Positions 1 to 9,504 of a stretch of DNA of 24,445 bases are shown piece by piece; the first letter of the stretch is position 1; the number at the start of each line of letters is the position of its first letter. The stretch is from Turicibacter sp. (GTDB lineage Bacteria; Bacillota; Bacilli; MOL361; Turicibacteraceae), in the NCBI GenBank assembly GCA_030531025.1, contig JAUMTV010000047.1:1-24445 (forward strand), in the 5' to 3' direction. The notes beneath the pieces were generated by a model. It saw nothing but the letters and a program-made list of their open reading frames with translations, ran no database searches and was not told the DNA's origin. The position numbers and the translations under genes are program-made.

Positions 1-92
1 AAACCATTCAATGTTTCAGGATTTTCCTTTTTTTATGAGGTCTATTTCAGTGGCCCCCATTTGAGGTGCTCTTTTTTGATTTTTTCTACTTT
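1..92. other. Gene-free left edge
   Basis: This stretch lies downstream of kduD, the last gene of the uronate operon. I see no hairpin followed by a T-run that would end the operon, so transcription may run past the window edge. The segment around 40-70 (CAGTGGCCCCCATTTGAGG) looks unlike the surrounding AT-rich sequence and may be the edge of another element, but it cannot be identified from here. Confidence 0.4.
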
Positions 93-854
93 TTAACGTG
101 CCAACCATCCACCATCAACAGCTAATGTATATCCATTAACATAATCGCTAGCTGAGCTTGCTAAAAAGACAACAGGTCCTTTTAAATCCTCTGGAGTTCC
201 CCAACGATCAGCTGGAATACGCCCTAAAATTTCAAAACTGCGAGATTCATCTGCACGAAGTTGTGCTGTATTATCTGTTGCCATATAACCTGGTGCAATC
301 GCATTAATATTAATTCCATGTTTCGCCCACTCATTAGCCATTAACATTGTAATTCCTTTAACTCCTGATTTACTTGCTGTATAAGATGGCACACGAATTC
401 CACCTTGGAAAGATAACATAGACGCAATATTAATAATTTTTCCACCAGTTCCTTGTTTCATAAACTGATTAGCAACTGCTTGGCAGAAGAAGAAAACCGT
501 TTTTAAATTAATATTAATGACATCGTCCCAATCTTTTTCAGAAAATTGAACAGAATCTTCACGACGAATAATCCCAGCATTATTAACTAAAATGTCAACA
601 TGTCCAAATTCCTCTACTGCTTGATCAATAACAGATTGAATTGGTTCAATTGACATTAAATTGGCTTCAATCGTCAAACAACGACGCCCAACAGCTTCAA
701 CAGCTGTCTTTACTTCTTCCATTGACCCAATTCCTACTGCAACAATATCTGCTCCTGCTTCTGCTAATCCAACGGCCATTCCTTGACCTAACCCAACAGC
801 TGCTCCAGTTACAATTGCTACTTTCCCACTTAAATTAAATTGTTCTAAAATCAT
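93..854 (-). CDS. kduD: 2-deoxy-D-gluconate 3-dehydrogenase (KduD), SDR family
   Basis: Short-chain dehydrogenase of 253 residues, the usual length of KduD. It should reduce 3-deoxy-D-glycero-2,5-hexodiulosonate, made by KduI, to 2-keto-3-deoxygluconate with NAD(P)H in the cytoplasm. Visible motifs are the Rossmann glycine motif TGAAVGLG (residues 16-23), NNAG (91-94), the catalytic Ser near 145 and YTASK with Tyr158 and Lys162. The end DGGWLAR is typical of the family. The ATG follows a GGGGAAT Shine-Dalgarno. It is the last gene of the operon, 19 bases after kdgK. Other SDR sugar dehydrogenases look similar, but the kduI-kdgA-kdgK neighbours make KduD by far the best call. Confidence 0.93.
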   Translation of the reverse strand: MILEQFNLSGKVAIVTGAAVGLGQGMAVGLAEAGADIVAVGIGSMEEVKTAVEAVGRRCLTIEANLMSIEPIQSVIDQAVEEFGHVDILVNNAGIIRREDSVQFSEKDWDDVININLKTVFFFCQAVANQFMKQGTGGKIINIASMLSFQGGIRVPSYTASKSGVKGITMLMANEWAKHGININAIAPGYMATDNTAQLRADESRSFEILGRIPADRWGTPEDLKGPVVFLASSASDYVNGYTLAVDGGWLAR

Positions 855-873
855 TACTATTCCCCTTTTCTAA

Positions 874-1893
874 TTATCGTTTCATTCCAATTGAACCAGT
901 ATGGTTCATTAAATCTTCAATTTCTTTCTCGTGTACAATTAAGACATCTCCATTAATGGTATGTTTTAAAACACCACATGCTAAGCCAAAGTTTAATGCT
1001 TCTTCATAATTGGATTGATTCAAATCTAATCGATGAACCACTCCTGCAACGAAGGCATCACCGGCACCCACTCGATCAATAATCTCGAATTGATACATTT
1101 GATTTGAGCGGTAAACATTGCCTGATGCTGTATAACAATAAGCACTTAAACGGTTTTGATGTGTCGATTGTTGTTCTCGAACCGTACCAAATATGGCTTG
1201 ACAAGGTGTCTGGCTCATAAAATAGGTAAAGACCGCTTGACGATGCTCATCTAGTGTGTCAAACGATTGATTTAATTGATACCCTCCAATCGTCTCAATA
1301 TCGTATAAGCTAGCAAAAACAAGATGAACGTAAGGCAAAACTTGACGAATCACTGAAGAAGCCTCCTCGACTGCCCAAAGCTTCGCACGATAGTTAAAAT
1401 CAAAACTAATGATTAAGCCACGATCAAAGGCAGCTTTTACTAACTCGACTGTAAATGCTTGAATTTCTTTTCCTAAAGCTAGTGTAATTCCACTCACATG
1501 TAAGTGCGTTCGATCATTTAAAATCTCATCTATATCAAGTGTCCCTTGCTCCATTTGGGCAATGGCTGAATATTTACGATTATAAATGACATTTGAAGCA
1601 CGTAAAGAATGACCAACCTCAACATAATAACTTCCTAATATCTCGCCAGTTAATTTTGTTGGCGCTAAATCAATGCCATACTGTCTTAATGAACGTAAAG
1701 CCGCAATCCCAAGTGAATCATTAGGTAAGACGGTCGCGAATCTAACGTCATGACCAAAATTAGCTAAAGCAATCGCAATGTTAGCTTCACTTCCCCCATA
1801 CGTGACATTTAAACTTCGACATTGTTCTAATCGATCATGATTCGGTGGAGTCAGACGTTGCATAACCTCCCCCAAGGTTACAAACTGCTTCAT
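874..1893 (-). CDS. kdgK: 2-keto-3-deoxygluconate kinase (PfkB/ribokinase family)
   Basis: Phosphorylates 2-keto-3-deoxygluconate to KDPG, the step where the galacturonate and unsaturated-uronate branches have merged. It is a PfkB-family kinase of 339 residues, with the substrate-binding segment YGGSEANIA near the N-terminus and the ATP/anion-hole signature DRVGAGDAF near 273-281, whose Asp (about 279) is the expected catalytic base. An in-frame GTG at 1902 gives a protein three residues longer, but the ATG at 1893 is preferred: AGGTGA lies eight bases upstream and overlaps the kdgA stop, which suggests coupled translation. KdgA follows the same pathway, supporting the KDG kinase call over other ribokinase-like sugars. 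Confidence 0.92.
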   Translation of the reverse strand: MKQFVTLGEVMQRLTPPNHDRLEQCRSLNVTYGGSEANIAIALANFGHDVRFATVLPNDSLGIAALRSLRQYGIDLAPTKLTGEILGSYYVEVGHSLRASNVIYNRKYSAIAQMEQGTLDIDEILNDRTHLHVSGITLALGKEIQAFTVELVKAAFDRGLIISFDFNYRAKLWAVEEASSVIRQVLPYVHLVFASLYDIETIGGYQLNQSFDTLDEHRQAVFTYFMSQTPCQAIFGTVREQQSTHQNRLSAYCYTASGNVYRSNQMYQFEIIDRVGAGDAFVAGVVHRLDLNQSNYEEALNFGLACGVLKHTINGDVLIVHEKEIEDLMNHTGSIGMKR

Positions 1894-1902
1894 GATTATC
1901 AC

Positions 1903-2544
1903 CTAATTCTTTCTAGCTTCTGCTACTTTTTCAACGAATTGTTTAGCTAAAGCTGTGATTTTATCATAATCACCTGTTTTAGCTGGCGCTGTTAAATCGC
2001 CTCCAACTCCAACAGCAACACATCCATTTTTAATCCACTGATCAACATTATCTAGACTAACGCCTCCAGTTGGCATAATATTCGCTTGAGGAAGCGGTCC
2101 TTTAATCGCTTTAATAAAGCTTGGTCCAAACGCACTTCCAGGGAATAATTTAACAATGTCGACTCCCGCTTCCATGGCAGTAATCACTTCTGTAATGGTC
2201 ATACAACCGGCCATATAAGGCACTTGATATCGATTACATAATTTAGCTGTCTCTAAATCAAATCCAGGCGAAACAATATATTGAGCTCCTGCTAAAATCG
2301 CGATACGAGCCGTTTCGCTATCTAAAACCGTTCCTGCCCCAATAAGCATGCTTGATCCAAACTCTTTAACTAAAGATTTAATCACTTCATCTGCAAATGG
2401 TACGGTAAATGTTAATTCGATCGCTTTAATTCCTCCAGCTAAACAAGCTTTTGAAATTTCAATGCCTTGTGCTTCGTTTTCTGCGCGTACAACAGCGACA
2501 ACTCCTGTTTCACAAATTTCTTTAATGACTTCATATTTTTTCAT
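1903..2544 (-). CDS. kdgA: KDPG/KHG aldolase
   Basis: Class I aldolase of 213 residues that cleaves 2-keto-3-deoxy-6-phosphogluconate to pyruvate and glyceraldehyde-3-phosphate, the last step of the pathway in this operon. The Schiff-base Lys is K132 in DIVKLFPGS, and the general acid/base Glu is E43 in AIELTF. Further family motifs are GAGTVLD (69-75), YIVSPGF (89-95) and MPTGG. The start has AGAGGTG upstream at good spacing. The gene could also be named eda; kdgA is used because of the pectin context. Its stop overlaps the ribosome binding site of kdgK. Confidence 0.94.
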   Translation of the reverse strand: MKKYEVIKEICETGVVAVVRAENEAQGIEISKACLAGGIKAIELTFTVPFADEVIKSLVKEFGSSMLIGAGTVLDSETARIAILAGAQYIVSPGFDLETAKLCNRYQVPYMAGCMTITEVITAMEAGVDIVKLFPGSAFGPSFIKAIKGPLPQANIMPTGGVSLDNVDQWIKNGCVAVGVGGDLTAPAKTGDYDKITALAKQFVEKVAEARKN

Positions 2545-2571
2545 AATACACCTCTTATTTTCTTTAGTTCA

Positions 2572-3408
2572 TTATTTTAAATCTTTCATCGCTACATGAT
2601 CCATATCATCGAACGTAATATTTTCACCACACATTCCCCAAATGAATGTATAGCGACTTGTTCCTACTCCTGAATGAATCGACCAACTAGGTGAAATGAC
2701 CGCCTGTTCATTACGAACGACTAAATGGCGAGTTTCTTCCGGTTGCCCCATGAAATGAAACACATTACTATTTTCATCTAAATCAAAGTAAAAATATACT
2801 TCCATTCGGCGCTCATGCGTATGACATGGCATCGTATTCCACATATTGTTTGGCGCTAAAATGGTCATCCCCATAACTAACTGACATGACTGACAAACAG
2901 CGGGATGAACGTATTGGTTAATTGTACGTTTATTTGACTCTGCATCCGACCCTAAATGAACTTTATTTGCTTTTTCAAGGGTAATTAATGTATGTGGGTA
3001 ATGATGATGGGCAGGTGCACTATTAAAATAAAACTTTGGAGGATGAGATTCATCTACTGATTTAAATGCAATTTCTTTTACGCCCATTCCAATATATAAA
3101 CCATCTTGGTAATCAAGTTCATAGATCTCACCATCTAACGTAATGATTCCTTTTCCACCAATGTTAATAATTCCACCTTCACGTCGTTCAAAAAAAGTCT
3201 CAACTCCCATTTCTTTTCCTGCTTCAAGCGTCAGTACTTGATGAACCGGCATAATTCCCCCAGCAATAATACGATCATTATGTGAGTATGTTAAATTAGC
3301 TTCATCTTTAACAAAGACTTCTTCAATTAAAAAGTGCTCACGTAATTGCTCTGTCGTATAATGTTTCACATCATTTGGATGATTTGAATAACGTGTTTCT
3401 AATTTCAT
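2572..3408 (-). CDS. kduI: 5-keto-4-deoxyuronate isomerase (KduI)
   Basis: Cupin-fold isomerase converting 5-keto-4-deoxyuronate (from unsaturated galacturonate) to 3-deoxy-D-glycero-2,5-hexodiulosonate, the substrate of KduD. With the ATG at 3408 the protein is 278 residues, the known length of E. coli KduI. The zinc ligands then fall at His196, His198, Glu203 (CHTHERRME) and His245 (SIHSG), matching the E. coli numbering. An upstream in-frame ATG at 3429 would add seven residues, but GAGGGG lies eight bases before 3408, so the shorter form is chosen. KduI-KduD together handle the 4,5-unsaturated uronate released by the GH105 enzyme encoded upstream. Confidence 0.96.
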   Translation of the reverse strand: MKLETRYSNHPNDVKHYTTEQLREHFLIEEVFVKDEANLTYSHNDRIIAGGIMPVHQVLTLEAGKEMGVETFFERREGGIINIGGKGIITLDGEIYELDYQDGLYIGMGVKEIAFKSVDESHPPKFYFNSAPAHHHYPHTLITLEKANKVHLGSDAESNKRTINQYVHPAVCQSCQLVMGMTILAPNNMWNTMPCHTHERRMEVYFYFDLDENSNVFHFMGQPEETRHLVVRNEQAVISPSWSIHSGVGTSRYTFIWGMCGENITFDDMDHVAMKDLK

Positions 3409-3429
3409 TTTTAAATCCCCTCTCCTCAA

Positions 3430-4179
3430 CTACGCTTTATAACCTAACAATTTTGAAATTTCCGCTGCTGCTTTCACAACCTTTTGAATATCTTCATCTG
3501 GATCATAGCCTTCTTTATAAAGATTCACAACTCCAATTGCTGATGAGACGACCCCATGATAATCAAAAATTGGTGCAGCAATGGCAAATGTATATTCTTC
3601 ATTTTCACGATTTGCGATGGCATATCCTCGAGTCTTAATCAACTGTAATTCCTCTAGTAATTGGCTATCACAAGTAATGGTACAGCTTGTTATCGGATAT
3701 AGATTCAGTTGCTGAATCTTTTCTTTTTGATTTTTACTGAATGCAAGAATCGCCTTTCCAATACTTGTGGAATGAAGATACGCCATATCTCCTACTTCTG
3801 GTGTCGCGATAATTTTCTTCATTGGTTCATGTTTGAGTGTATAAATTAAACTTCCATTATTCTCTTTGGCTAACAGTGTTGTGGATCCTGTTTCTTGTGA
3901 TAATCGCTTCATGATAGAACCAGCACTATTGAGTAATAGCGATGTCTTAGAATACATATTTCCTATGGCGTATGCTTTAACCCCAATCGCATAAGTTTTT
4001 AAACGTTGTTCCTTAATATATAGCATATTTAAGTGAACTAACGTTTCTAAAATATCAAATGCACTTGTCTTAGGTATTTTTAACTGACTTGCAATTTCAT
4101 GAAGTGTTAATCCTTCGTGACTTGCAGCGACTAATTCTAAAATTTCGATCGTTCTTTGAGTGGTCCGATTTATTTTCAT
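3430..4179 (-). CDS. IclR-family transcriptional regulator, KdgR-like
   Basis: Regulator of 249 residues with the standard IclR layout: an N-terminal winged helix-turn-helix (about 5-65, with LTLHEIASQLKIPKTSAFDIL) and a C-terminal effector domain (about 75-245). Its place in a uronate operon between an isomerase gene and kduI suggests that it senses a uronate or KDG-type intermediate, as KdgR does in enterobacteria, and controls this operon. That is inference: the sequence does not show its ligand. It starts three bases after the upstream gene ends, with AAAGG touching the ATG, so translation is probably coupled. A candidate operator is the dyad at 15850-15867. Confidence 0.85.
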   Translation of the reverse strand: MKINRTTQRTIEILELVAASHEGLTLHEIASQLKIPKTSAFDILETLVHLNMLYIKEQRLKTYAIGVKAYAIGNMYSKTSLLLNSAGSIMKRLSQETGSTTLLAKENNGSLIYTLKHEPMKKIIATPEVGDMAYLHSTSIGKAILAFSKNQKEKIQQLNLYPITSCTITCDSQLLEELQLIKTRGYAIANRENEEYTFAIAAPIFDYHGVVSSAIGVVNLYKEGYDPDEDIQKVVKAAAEISKLLGYKA

Positions 4180-4182
4180 CCT

Positions 4183-5037
4183 TTAACTCATTCCTTCATT
4201 GTTGTGATTTGTTAAGTTTTTTAAGAACGTCGTACTCCGTTGAATATCTTCACCAACAACTCCTTCAAAAATAATAATAGGATCTGTTGGTAACTGACTA
4301 ATTTTTTCTAATAAATAAGGATAATCTAATAATCCTTGCCCCGGCGCTACCTGCTTCAAGTTTCCATTCTCTATAATAAAATCTTTAGCATGAATCACTC
4401 GAATGTCTTCGTTAAACAACTCAATCATTTCATCCACAATAGCATGTTGATCTTGATAAGTATGAATCGATAATAAGTTAAATAAATCAAAGGTTACACG
4501 AATATGATCATGGTTAAGCTCATCTAATAGTCTTCTCAATCGTTGAGGTGAGGAAATCACATGTTGATAAGCTGGTTCAATGGCTAAATAGATGCCTTCT
4601 TCTTTAGCAACAGGCAATAGCTCACTAAATACTTTTTTGACTTCTAAAAAGGCTTCTTCACTACTATTTTTTTCATGAAAGGTCCATTGATCATCATTAT
4701 ATGAACCTGTTTCGGTCCCTACAAGTGTCGTATGAAATTGTTTAGCCATCTTCAAATGTTTTTTAAAGTAATCCACTGTTTGAGCGACTTTCTTCTTATT
4801 ACTATGAACGGGATTAAAATAAGCACCTAACATGGCAACTTCAATCTCATTAGATTTTAACGCTTGGCTCAACTCTTTAATAAATAACTCATTATCAATC
4901 AGTAACTGTGGCTGATCAGACTCAATAGCTTTCGCCAATACTAATTGAATGAAATGAAAGTGGTGATCTTTTAAAGATTCAATTAATTGCTGTGCCGGCA
5001 ACCTTCCTAAATCATGAGCACGAATTCCTAATTTCAT
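4183..5037 (-). CDS. Sugar phosphate isomerase/epimerase-like TIM-barrel protein
   Basis: Protein of 284 residues of the xylose-isomerase-like TIM-barrel (AP endonuclease family 2) fold. Conserved-looking metal-ligand candidates occur in the expected order: Glu in LAIEPAY (about 158), Asp in VTFDLFNL, His in VIHAKDF and Glu in IIFEGV. No signal peptide or membrane segment is seen, so it should be cytoplasmic. The substrate cannot be read from the sequence. Every other step from galacturonate and unsaturated uronate to KDPG already has a gene here, so this enzyme may serve a side sugar of pectin or a parallel isomerisation. A strong GGGGGG-type ribosome binding site precedes the ATG, and the 78-base gap to uxaA is the longest between catabolic enzymes in the cluster. 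Confidence 0.75.
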   Translation of the reverse strand: MKLGIRAHDLGRLPAQQLIESLKDHHFHFIQLVLAKAIESDQPQLLIDNELFIKELSQALKSNEIEVAMLGAYFNPVHSNKKKVAQTVDYFKKHLKMAKQFHTTLVGTETGSYNDDQWTFHEKNSSEEAFLEVKKVFSELLPVAKEEGIYLAIEPAYQHVISSPQRLRRLLDELNHDHIRVTFDLFNLLSIHTYQDQHAIVDEMIELFNEDIRVIHAKDFIIENGNLKQVAPGQGLLDYPYLLEKISQLPTDPIIIFEGVVGEDIQRSTTFLKNLTNHNNEGMS

Positions 5038-5115
5038 GTAAAAGATCCCCCCTAATTATACCATTGACCATTTAAGTCACTCCATCATTTGATAAAATTT
5101 ATACATAGTCAAACA

Positions 5116-6603
5116 CTATAAGGTAACACCCGATTTCCAAATATCAATTTCTCGATAACCGTTAATCTCATTATTCGTCCATTTTCCGCTACATACATCA
5201 CAAACATAATTAATAAAATCTTCAACCACTTCATCTGTTGTTGAAGCTGTTAATAAAGTACTTGCATCATAATCAATCCAATGTTTCTTCTTAGTCGCTA
5301 ATTCATGGTTCGTTGCCACCTTAATCGTTGGAATAAAACCACCAAATGGGGTTCCACGTCCTGTTGTAAATAATACGAGATGACAACCTGCACTTCCTAG
5401 TGCAGTAACCGCCACTAAATCGTTTCCTGGACCTTGAAGTAAGTTTAATCCATTTTCTTTTAAACGATCCGTGTATTTTAAGACATCTACAACATTAGAG
5501 GTTCCAGCTTTTTGTGTACAACCTAACGATTTATCTTCAAGTGTTGTAATTCCGCCTGCTTTATTCCCCGGGCTTGGATTTTCATAACAGACTTGATGAT
5601 GACGCTCATAATAGTGTTTAAAATCATTAATTAAATCGACAATTTTATGAAATGTCTGTTCATCTTTGGCTCGATTCATTAAAATGGTTTCTGCCCCAAA
5701 CATTTCTGGTACTTCTGTTAAAACAGTCGTTCCTCCACTTTGTACAATATAATCAGATAAATATCCGAGTAGCGGGTTAGCTGTAATTCCTGAGAATCCG
5801 TCACTTCCTCCACATTTTAATCCAATTTTCAAATTGTGTAACAACGCTGTTGCACGATAATCATGTTTCATGATTTCATATAATTCTTTTAAGATCGACA
5901 CCCCTGTTTCAATCTCATCATCTACCTCCTGAGCCACTAGAAATCGAACTCGTTGTTCATCATAGTCACCAAGGTCTGCTTTAAAAGCATCAATCTGATT
6001 ATTTTCACATCCTAATCCTAACACTAAAACACCACCGGCATTTGGATGCTTCACGATATTTTGCAAAATAGCCTTTGTTGTTTCGTGATCATCCCCCATT
6101 TGTGAACAACCAAATGGATGAGAAAAAGCAAAAACACCATCAATGGATAAGTTTTCAGTTTCAGCTAAAAACTGATTTTTTATAATCTCTGCTGTTTTAT
6201 TAACACATCCAACGGTTGGAATAATCCAAAGTTCATTTCGAATGCCAATCTCTAAATTTTTTCGATAATACGCACGAATCTCTCGATCCATTAAAGGTTT
6301 AGCGACAGGTTTTAAGTTCGGCTGATACTCATATTCTAAGCAATCATTTAAATTTGTTTTAATATTATGCGTATGAACATGCATTCCTGGCTCAATTTCA
6401 TGAATCGCATGGCCGATTGGAAAGCCATATTTAATCACAAGGTTGTTCGTCTCAATCTTTTGAATGGCGACTTTATGTCCTCGTTGAATCGACTCTTTAA
6501 CGATTAATGTCTCACCATTAACCGTTAAAGCCATCCCACGTTGAAGTTCTGTTAACGCAACGATCACATTATCATCTGGATGTAATTGAATAAAAGGTCT
6601 CAT
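5116..6603 (-). CDS. uxaA: Altronate dehydratase (UxaA)
   Basis: Dehydrates D-altronate to 2-keto-3-deoxygluconate. The 495 residues equal the usual UxaA length. It is a two-part protein: a small N-terminal SAF-type domain (about 1-80, ending around GHAIHEIEPGMHVHTHN) and a large altronate dehydratase catalytic domain with conserved Cys-rich and glycine motifs (FSHPFGCSQMGDD, GLGCENNQ, KCGGSDGFSG, GNKAGGITTLEDKSLGCTQK). The start overlaps the uxaB stop in an ATGA, so the two are translationally coupled. It merges the saturated galacturonate branch with the KduI/KduD branch. Confidence 0.96.
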   Translation of the reverse strand: MRPFIQLHPDDNVIVALTELQRGMALTVNGETLIVKESIQRGHKVAIQKIETNNLVIKYGFPIGHAIHEIEPGMHVHTHNIKTNLNDCLEYEYQPNLKPVAKPLMDREIRAYYRKNLEIGIRNELWIIPTVGCVNKTAEIIKNQFLAETENLSIDGVFAFSHPFGCSQMGDDHETTKAILQNIVKHPNAGGVLVLGLGCENNQIDAFKADLGDYDEQRVRFLVAQEVDDEIETGVSILKELYEIMKHDYRATALLHNLKIGLKCGGSDGFSGITANPLLGYLSDYIVQSGGTTVLTEVPEMFGAETILMNRAKDEQTFHKIVDLINDFKHYYERHHQVCYENPSPGNKAGGITTLEDKSLGCTQKAGTSNVVDVLKYTDRLKENGLNLLQGPGNDLVAVTALGSAGCHLVLFTTGRGTPFGGFIPTIKVATNHELATKKKHWIDYDASTLLTASTTDEVVEDFINYVCDVCSGKWTNNEINGYREIDIWKSGVTL

Positions 6604-8063
6604 GCGCCAATCACCACTTTTTCAAGGGAGTTTTTCATCCCGTGATTTAAAATATCCGCTGTCATTTGAACGATGTCATCTGTTAAGTGTGGAATTTCAT
6701 TTAAGTCTTGTCCCCAATGTTCTTTCATCCCTAAAAAGGCAGTAACGATTTCTTGTAAAGAAAGCTCATTGTTTTCATACTTTCTCCACAGCTCATCATA
6801 ATACGCTAATAAGTGTGCTTCATCTTTTAAAGAAATCGTTTCACTATTACGTTTTCCACGATAAAAAACAAATGCGCTTGCTAAGGAGAACGCAATATGT
6901 TTTGGAAACGTTCCAAATTTCTCAACATAATCTAATGCCGTTGGTAATAGACGACTTTTAAACTTAGCACTTGAGTTTAATGCAATTGACATAAGTTCAT
7001 GTCTAACCCGTGGATTATTAAAGCGGTCATAAACTTCATGAGCAAAAGCTTTGAGTTCCTCTTTCGTTAAATATTTTTCCGTTGCAGGAACCATTTCTTG
7101 ATCGACGGTTTGGTTAATATATTGTAATAATGTTTCGTTTGACATTGTCTCTCCAACCGTATCAATACCATTTAAATAGGCAACTGGAACCATTAACGTA
7201 TGTAAACCATTTAAGATTCGAACTTTACGAATTTTATAAGGCTTAATATCTTTAGTAAATAAAATATTTAAACCAGCTTCTGATCCTTTTAATAGATTTG
7301 CAACCTCCCCACGGTCTTCTATGACCCACAAATGGAATACTTCACCTAATACTAAATTGTGATCAATATAACCTAATTGATTCGTAAACTCATTTATACG
7401 AGTCGCTGGATATCCAGGGACAATTCGGTCAACTAATGAATTCGTGAATATATTCGCTTCATCTAACCACTTCATAAACTCTTCATCTAATTGGTTGATC
7501 GTTGCTAATGCCTTAACACATCGATATAATTCATCTCCATTGTTATCAATGAGCTCGCACGGAATAATATAAAGCCCTTTAGTGCGATCACCATTAAATG
7601 TCTGATAACGATGATATAAGAACGCTAACACTTTACCTGGAAAAGTTTTAGGTGGTGTCTGATAAATTGAATCTGTTTTATCTAATACAATTCCTGATTC
7701 TGTTGTATTTGAAATTAATAATTCAAGTGTCGGAATTTCAGCTAGTTTTAAGAAATCTTCATAAGACTCATAAGGATCCACAAACGTTCTTAAACAGTCA
7801 ATAATCTGTGATTTAGAAATGAACTCATTATTTTGAACTCCTTCTTGAATTAACGTATATAAACCGTCTTGCTTTTCTAATTCTTTAACACGTCCGCTGG
7901 CTAACGGCTGAACGACAGCAACATCTCCATTAAATAAGTTCGCGTTATTTAACTCCTGCAACATCCAATCAACAAACGCTCGTAAGAAATTTCCTTCTCC
8001 AAACTGTACAACTTTAATCGGACGAATTGATCGTTGAATCATACTCTCATTTAACACATTCAT
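6600..8063 (-). CDS. uxaB: Tagaturonate reductase (altronate oxidoreductase, UxaB)
   Basis: NADH-dependent reductase of the mannitol dehydrogenase family, 487 residues, turning D-tagaturonate into D-altronate. The N-terminal dinucleotide-binding segment is VVQFGEGNFLRAFVDWM. The conserved polyol dehydrogenase catalytic region lies around KIRKVRILNGLHTLMVP. It could in principle be the fructuronate reductase UxuB, but no uxuA lies in the window and the adjacent dehydratase is clearly UxaA, so the galacturonate-branch enzyme is preferred. GGGGGAAAC precedes the ATG. It lies 13 bases after uxaC and overlaps uxaA by four. Confidence 0.93.
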   Translation of the reverse strand: MNVLNESMIQRSIRPIKVVQFGEGNFLRAFVDWMLQELNNANLFNGDVAVVQPLASGRVKELEKQDGLYTLIQEGVQNNEFISKSQIIDCLRTFVDPYESYEDFLKLAEIPTLELLISNTTESGIVLDKTDSIYQTPPKTFPGKVLAFLYHRYQTFNGDRTKGLYIIPCELIDNNGDELYRCVKALATINQLDEEFMKWLDEANIFTNSLVDRIVPGYPATRINEFTNQLGYIDHNLVLGEVFHLWVIEDRGEVANLLKGSEAGLNILFTKDIKPYKIRKVRILNGLHTLMVPVAYLNGIDTVGETMSNETLLQYINQTVDQEMVPATEKYLTKEELKAFAHEVYDRFNNPRVRHELMSIALNSSAKFKSRLLPTALDYVEKFGTFPKHIAFSLASAFVFYRGKRNSETISLKDEAHLLAYYDELWRKYENNELSLQEIVTAFLGMKEHWGQDLNEIPHLTDDIVQMTADILNHGMKNSLEKVVIGA

Positions 8064-8076
8064 AACGTTTCCCCCA

Positions 8077-9492
8077 CTACTGTAATTCGTTTGTTAAATT
8101 AAAAAATTCTTTTGCATTATAATAGCAAATATCTTGAACAATTTGTCCTAATAACTCAAAATCAGCAGGATATTCACCTTGTTCCACATACTCTCCAATC
8201 AATTGACATAATAAACGTCTGAAATATTCATGTCTTGGGAAAGATAGGAAACTTCTTGAATCAGTTAACATCCCAACAAATTTCGATAACACACCATTTG
8301 CAGCTAATGCACGCATTTGATCATTCATCCCATCTTTATGATCATTAAACCACCAAGCTGATCCAAATTGAAGTTTTCCTGGTGTTATTCCATCTTGGAA
8401 ACATTGCATTAGCGTCACAATTTTATGATTATCGCTAGGATTTAAATCATAAATAATGGTTTTTGGTAAATGGCCGTTTATGTTTAATGCATTTAAAAAT
8501 TTAGCTAACTTTTGAGTGTCTAATGAATTATTAATTGAATCATACCCTGTATCTGGACCTAATTTTTCAAGCATCATTGTATTATTGTTACGAAGTGCCC
8601 CAATATGAAATTGCATCACCCAATCACGTTTACTATACTGTTCTCCTAAAAATAAATACATTTGAGTTTTATACTTTTCTACTTCTTCTTTTGTTAATGA
8701 CTCATGAGCCAAAGCTTTTTTAAAAATATGATCGGCCTCTTCTTTTGTTGATTCTGTAAATGCTAAGACATCTACCCCATTATCTGATGCTTTACATCCA
8801 CAACTAATAAAGAAATCCATTCGCTCCTTTAAAGCTTTAAACAAATCATCTAAGCACGTAATTTGATAGCCAACCACAGTAGCCAGTTGTGAAATCCAAT
8901 CATTAAACCAACTTAACTCAATATTTGCTGCCTTATCAGGTCTAAACGTTGGCAAAATTTTCGTTTTAAATGTTTCGTCTTTGGCAATTAATTGGTGATA
9001 AGTTAAGTCATCACAAGGATCATCTGTTGTACAAATGACATCTACATTCATTTGCTCAATTAATCCACGTACTCGATAGTTTGGCAGCGCTAATAAGCGG
9101 TTGCACTCCTCATAAACTTCTTTTGCTGTTTTTGCGCTTAATGGTGTTTTAATATTAAAGTAGCGTTGAAGTTCAAGGTGTGTCCAATGGTATAAAGGAT
9201 TTCCAATCAAATATGGCATTGATTTGGCCCAACCATTAAATTTTTCTTCACTAGCCACTGCACCAGTAATTGCTTCTTCTAAAACACCTAATGTTCTCAT
9301 CGCACGCCACTTGTAATGATCCCCACCAAGCCAAACTTCTGTAATATTATCAAACTGTTTATTTTCATAGATTTCTTTTGCACTTAAGTGACTATGAAAA
9401 TCGATAATTGGCATCTGTTTTGCATAATTGTGATATAACGTTTTAGCGGTATCGTTATATAATAAAAAATCATCCGTTAAAAACTCTCTCAT
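8077..9492 (-). CDS. uxaC: Uronate isomerase (glucuronate/galacturonate isomerase, UxaC)
   Basis: Isomerises D-galacturonate to D-tagaturonate, and D-glucuronate to D-fructuronate; it is the entry enzyme for saturated uronates. The 471 residues match the family (about 470). The amidohydrolase-type metal motif IDFHSHL places His33 and His35 near the N-terminus. Further typical blocks are CTTDDPCDDL, LPTFRPDKA, QFHIGALRNNN and MLTDSRSFLSFPRHEYFRR. AGAGGAATAATA precedes the ATG. It is the first of the uxaCBA trio and lies 12 bases after the RDD-family gene. Confidence 0.96.
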   Translation of the reverse strand: MREFLTDDFLLYNDTAKTLYHNYAKQMPIIDFHSHLSAKEIYENKQFDNITEVWLGGDHYKWRAMRTLGVLEEAITGAVASEEKFNGWAKSMPYLIGNPLYHWTHLELQRYFNIKTPLSAKTAKEVYEECNRLLALPNYRVRGLIEQMNVDVICTTDDPCDDLTYHQLIAKDETFKTKILPTFRPDKAANIELSWFNDWISQLATVVGYQITCLDDLFKALKERMDFFISCGCKASDNGVDVLAFTESTKEEADHIFKKALAHESLTKEEVEKYKTQMYLFLGEQYSKRDWVMQFHIGALRNNNTMMLEKLGPDTGYDSINNSLDTQKLAKFLNALNINGHLPKTIIYDLNPSDNHKIVTLMQCFQDGITPGKLQFGSAWWFNDHKDGMNDQMRALAANGVLSKFVGMLTDSRSFLSFPRHEYFRRLLCQLIGEYVEQGEYPADFELLGQIVQDICYYNAKEFFNLTNELQ

Positions 9493-9504
9493 TATTATTC
9501 CTCT

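Noticed and set aside
5055..5060. TATAAT on the minus strand before the TIM-barrel isomerase gene
   Set aside because: A start seven bases downstream would fall inside the G-run that serves as the ribosome binding site, and no -35 box is found at a suitable distance. An internal promoter here is not supported.
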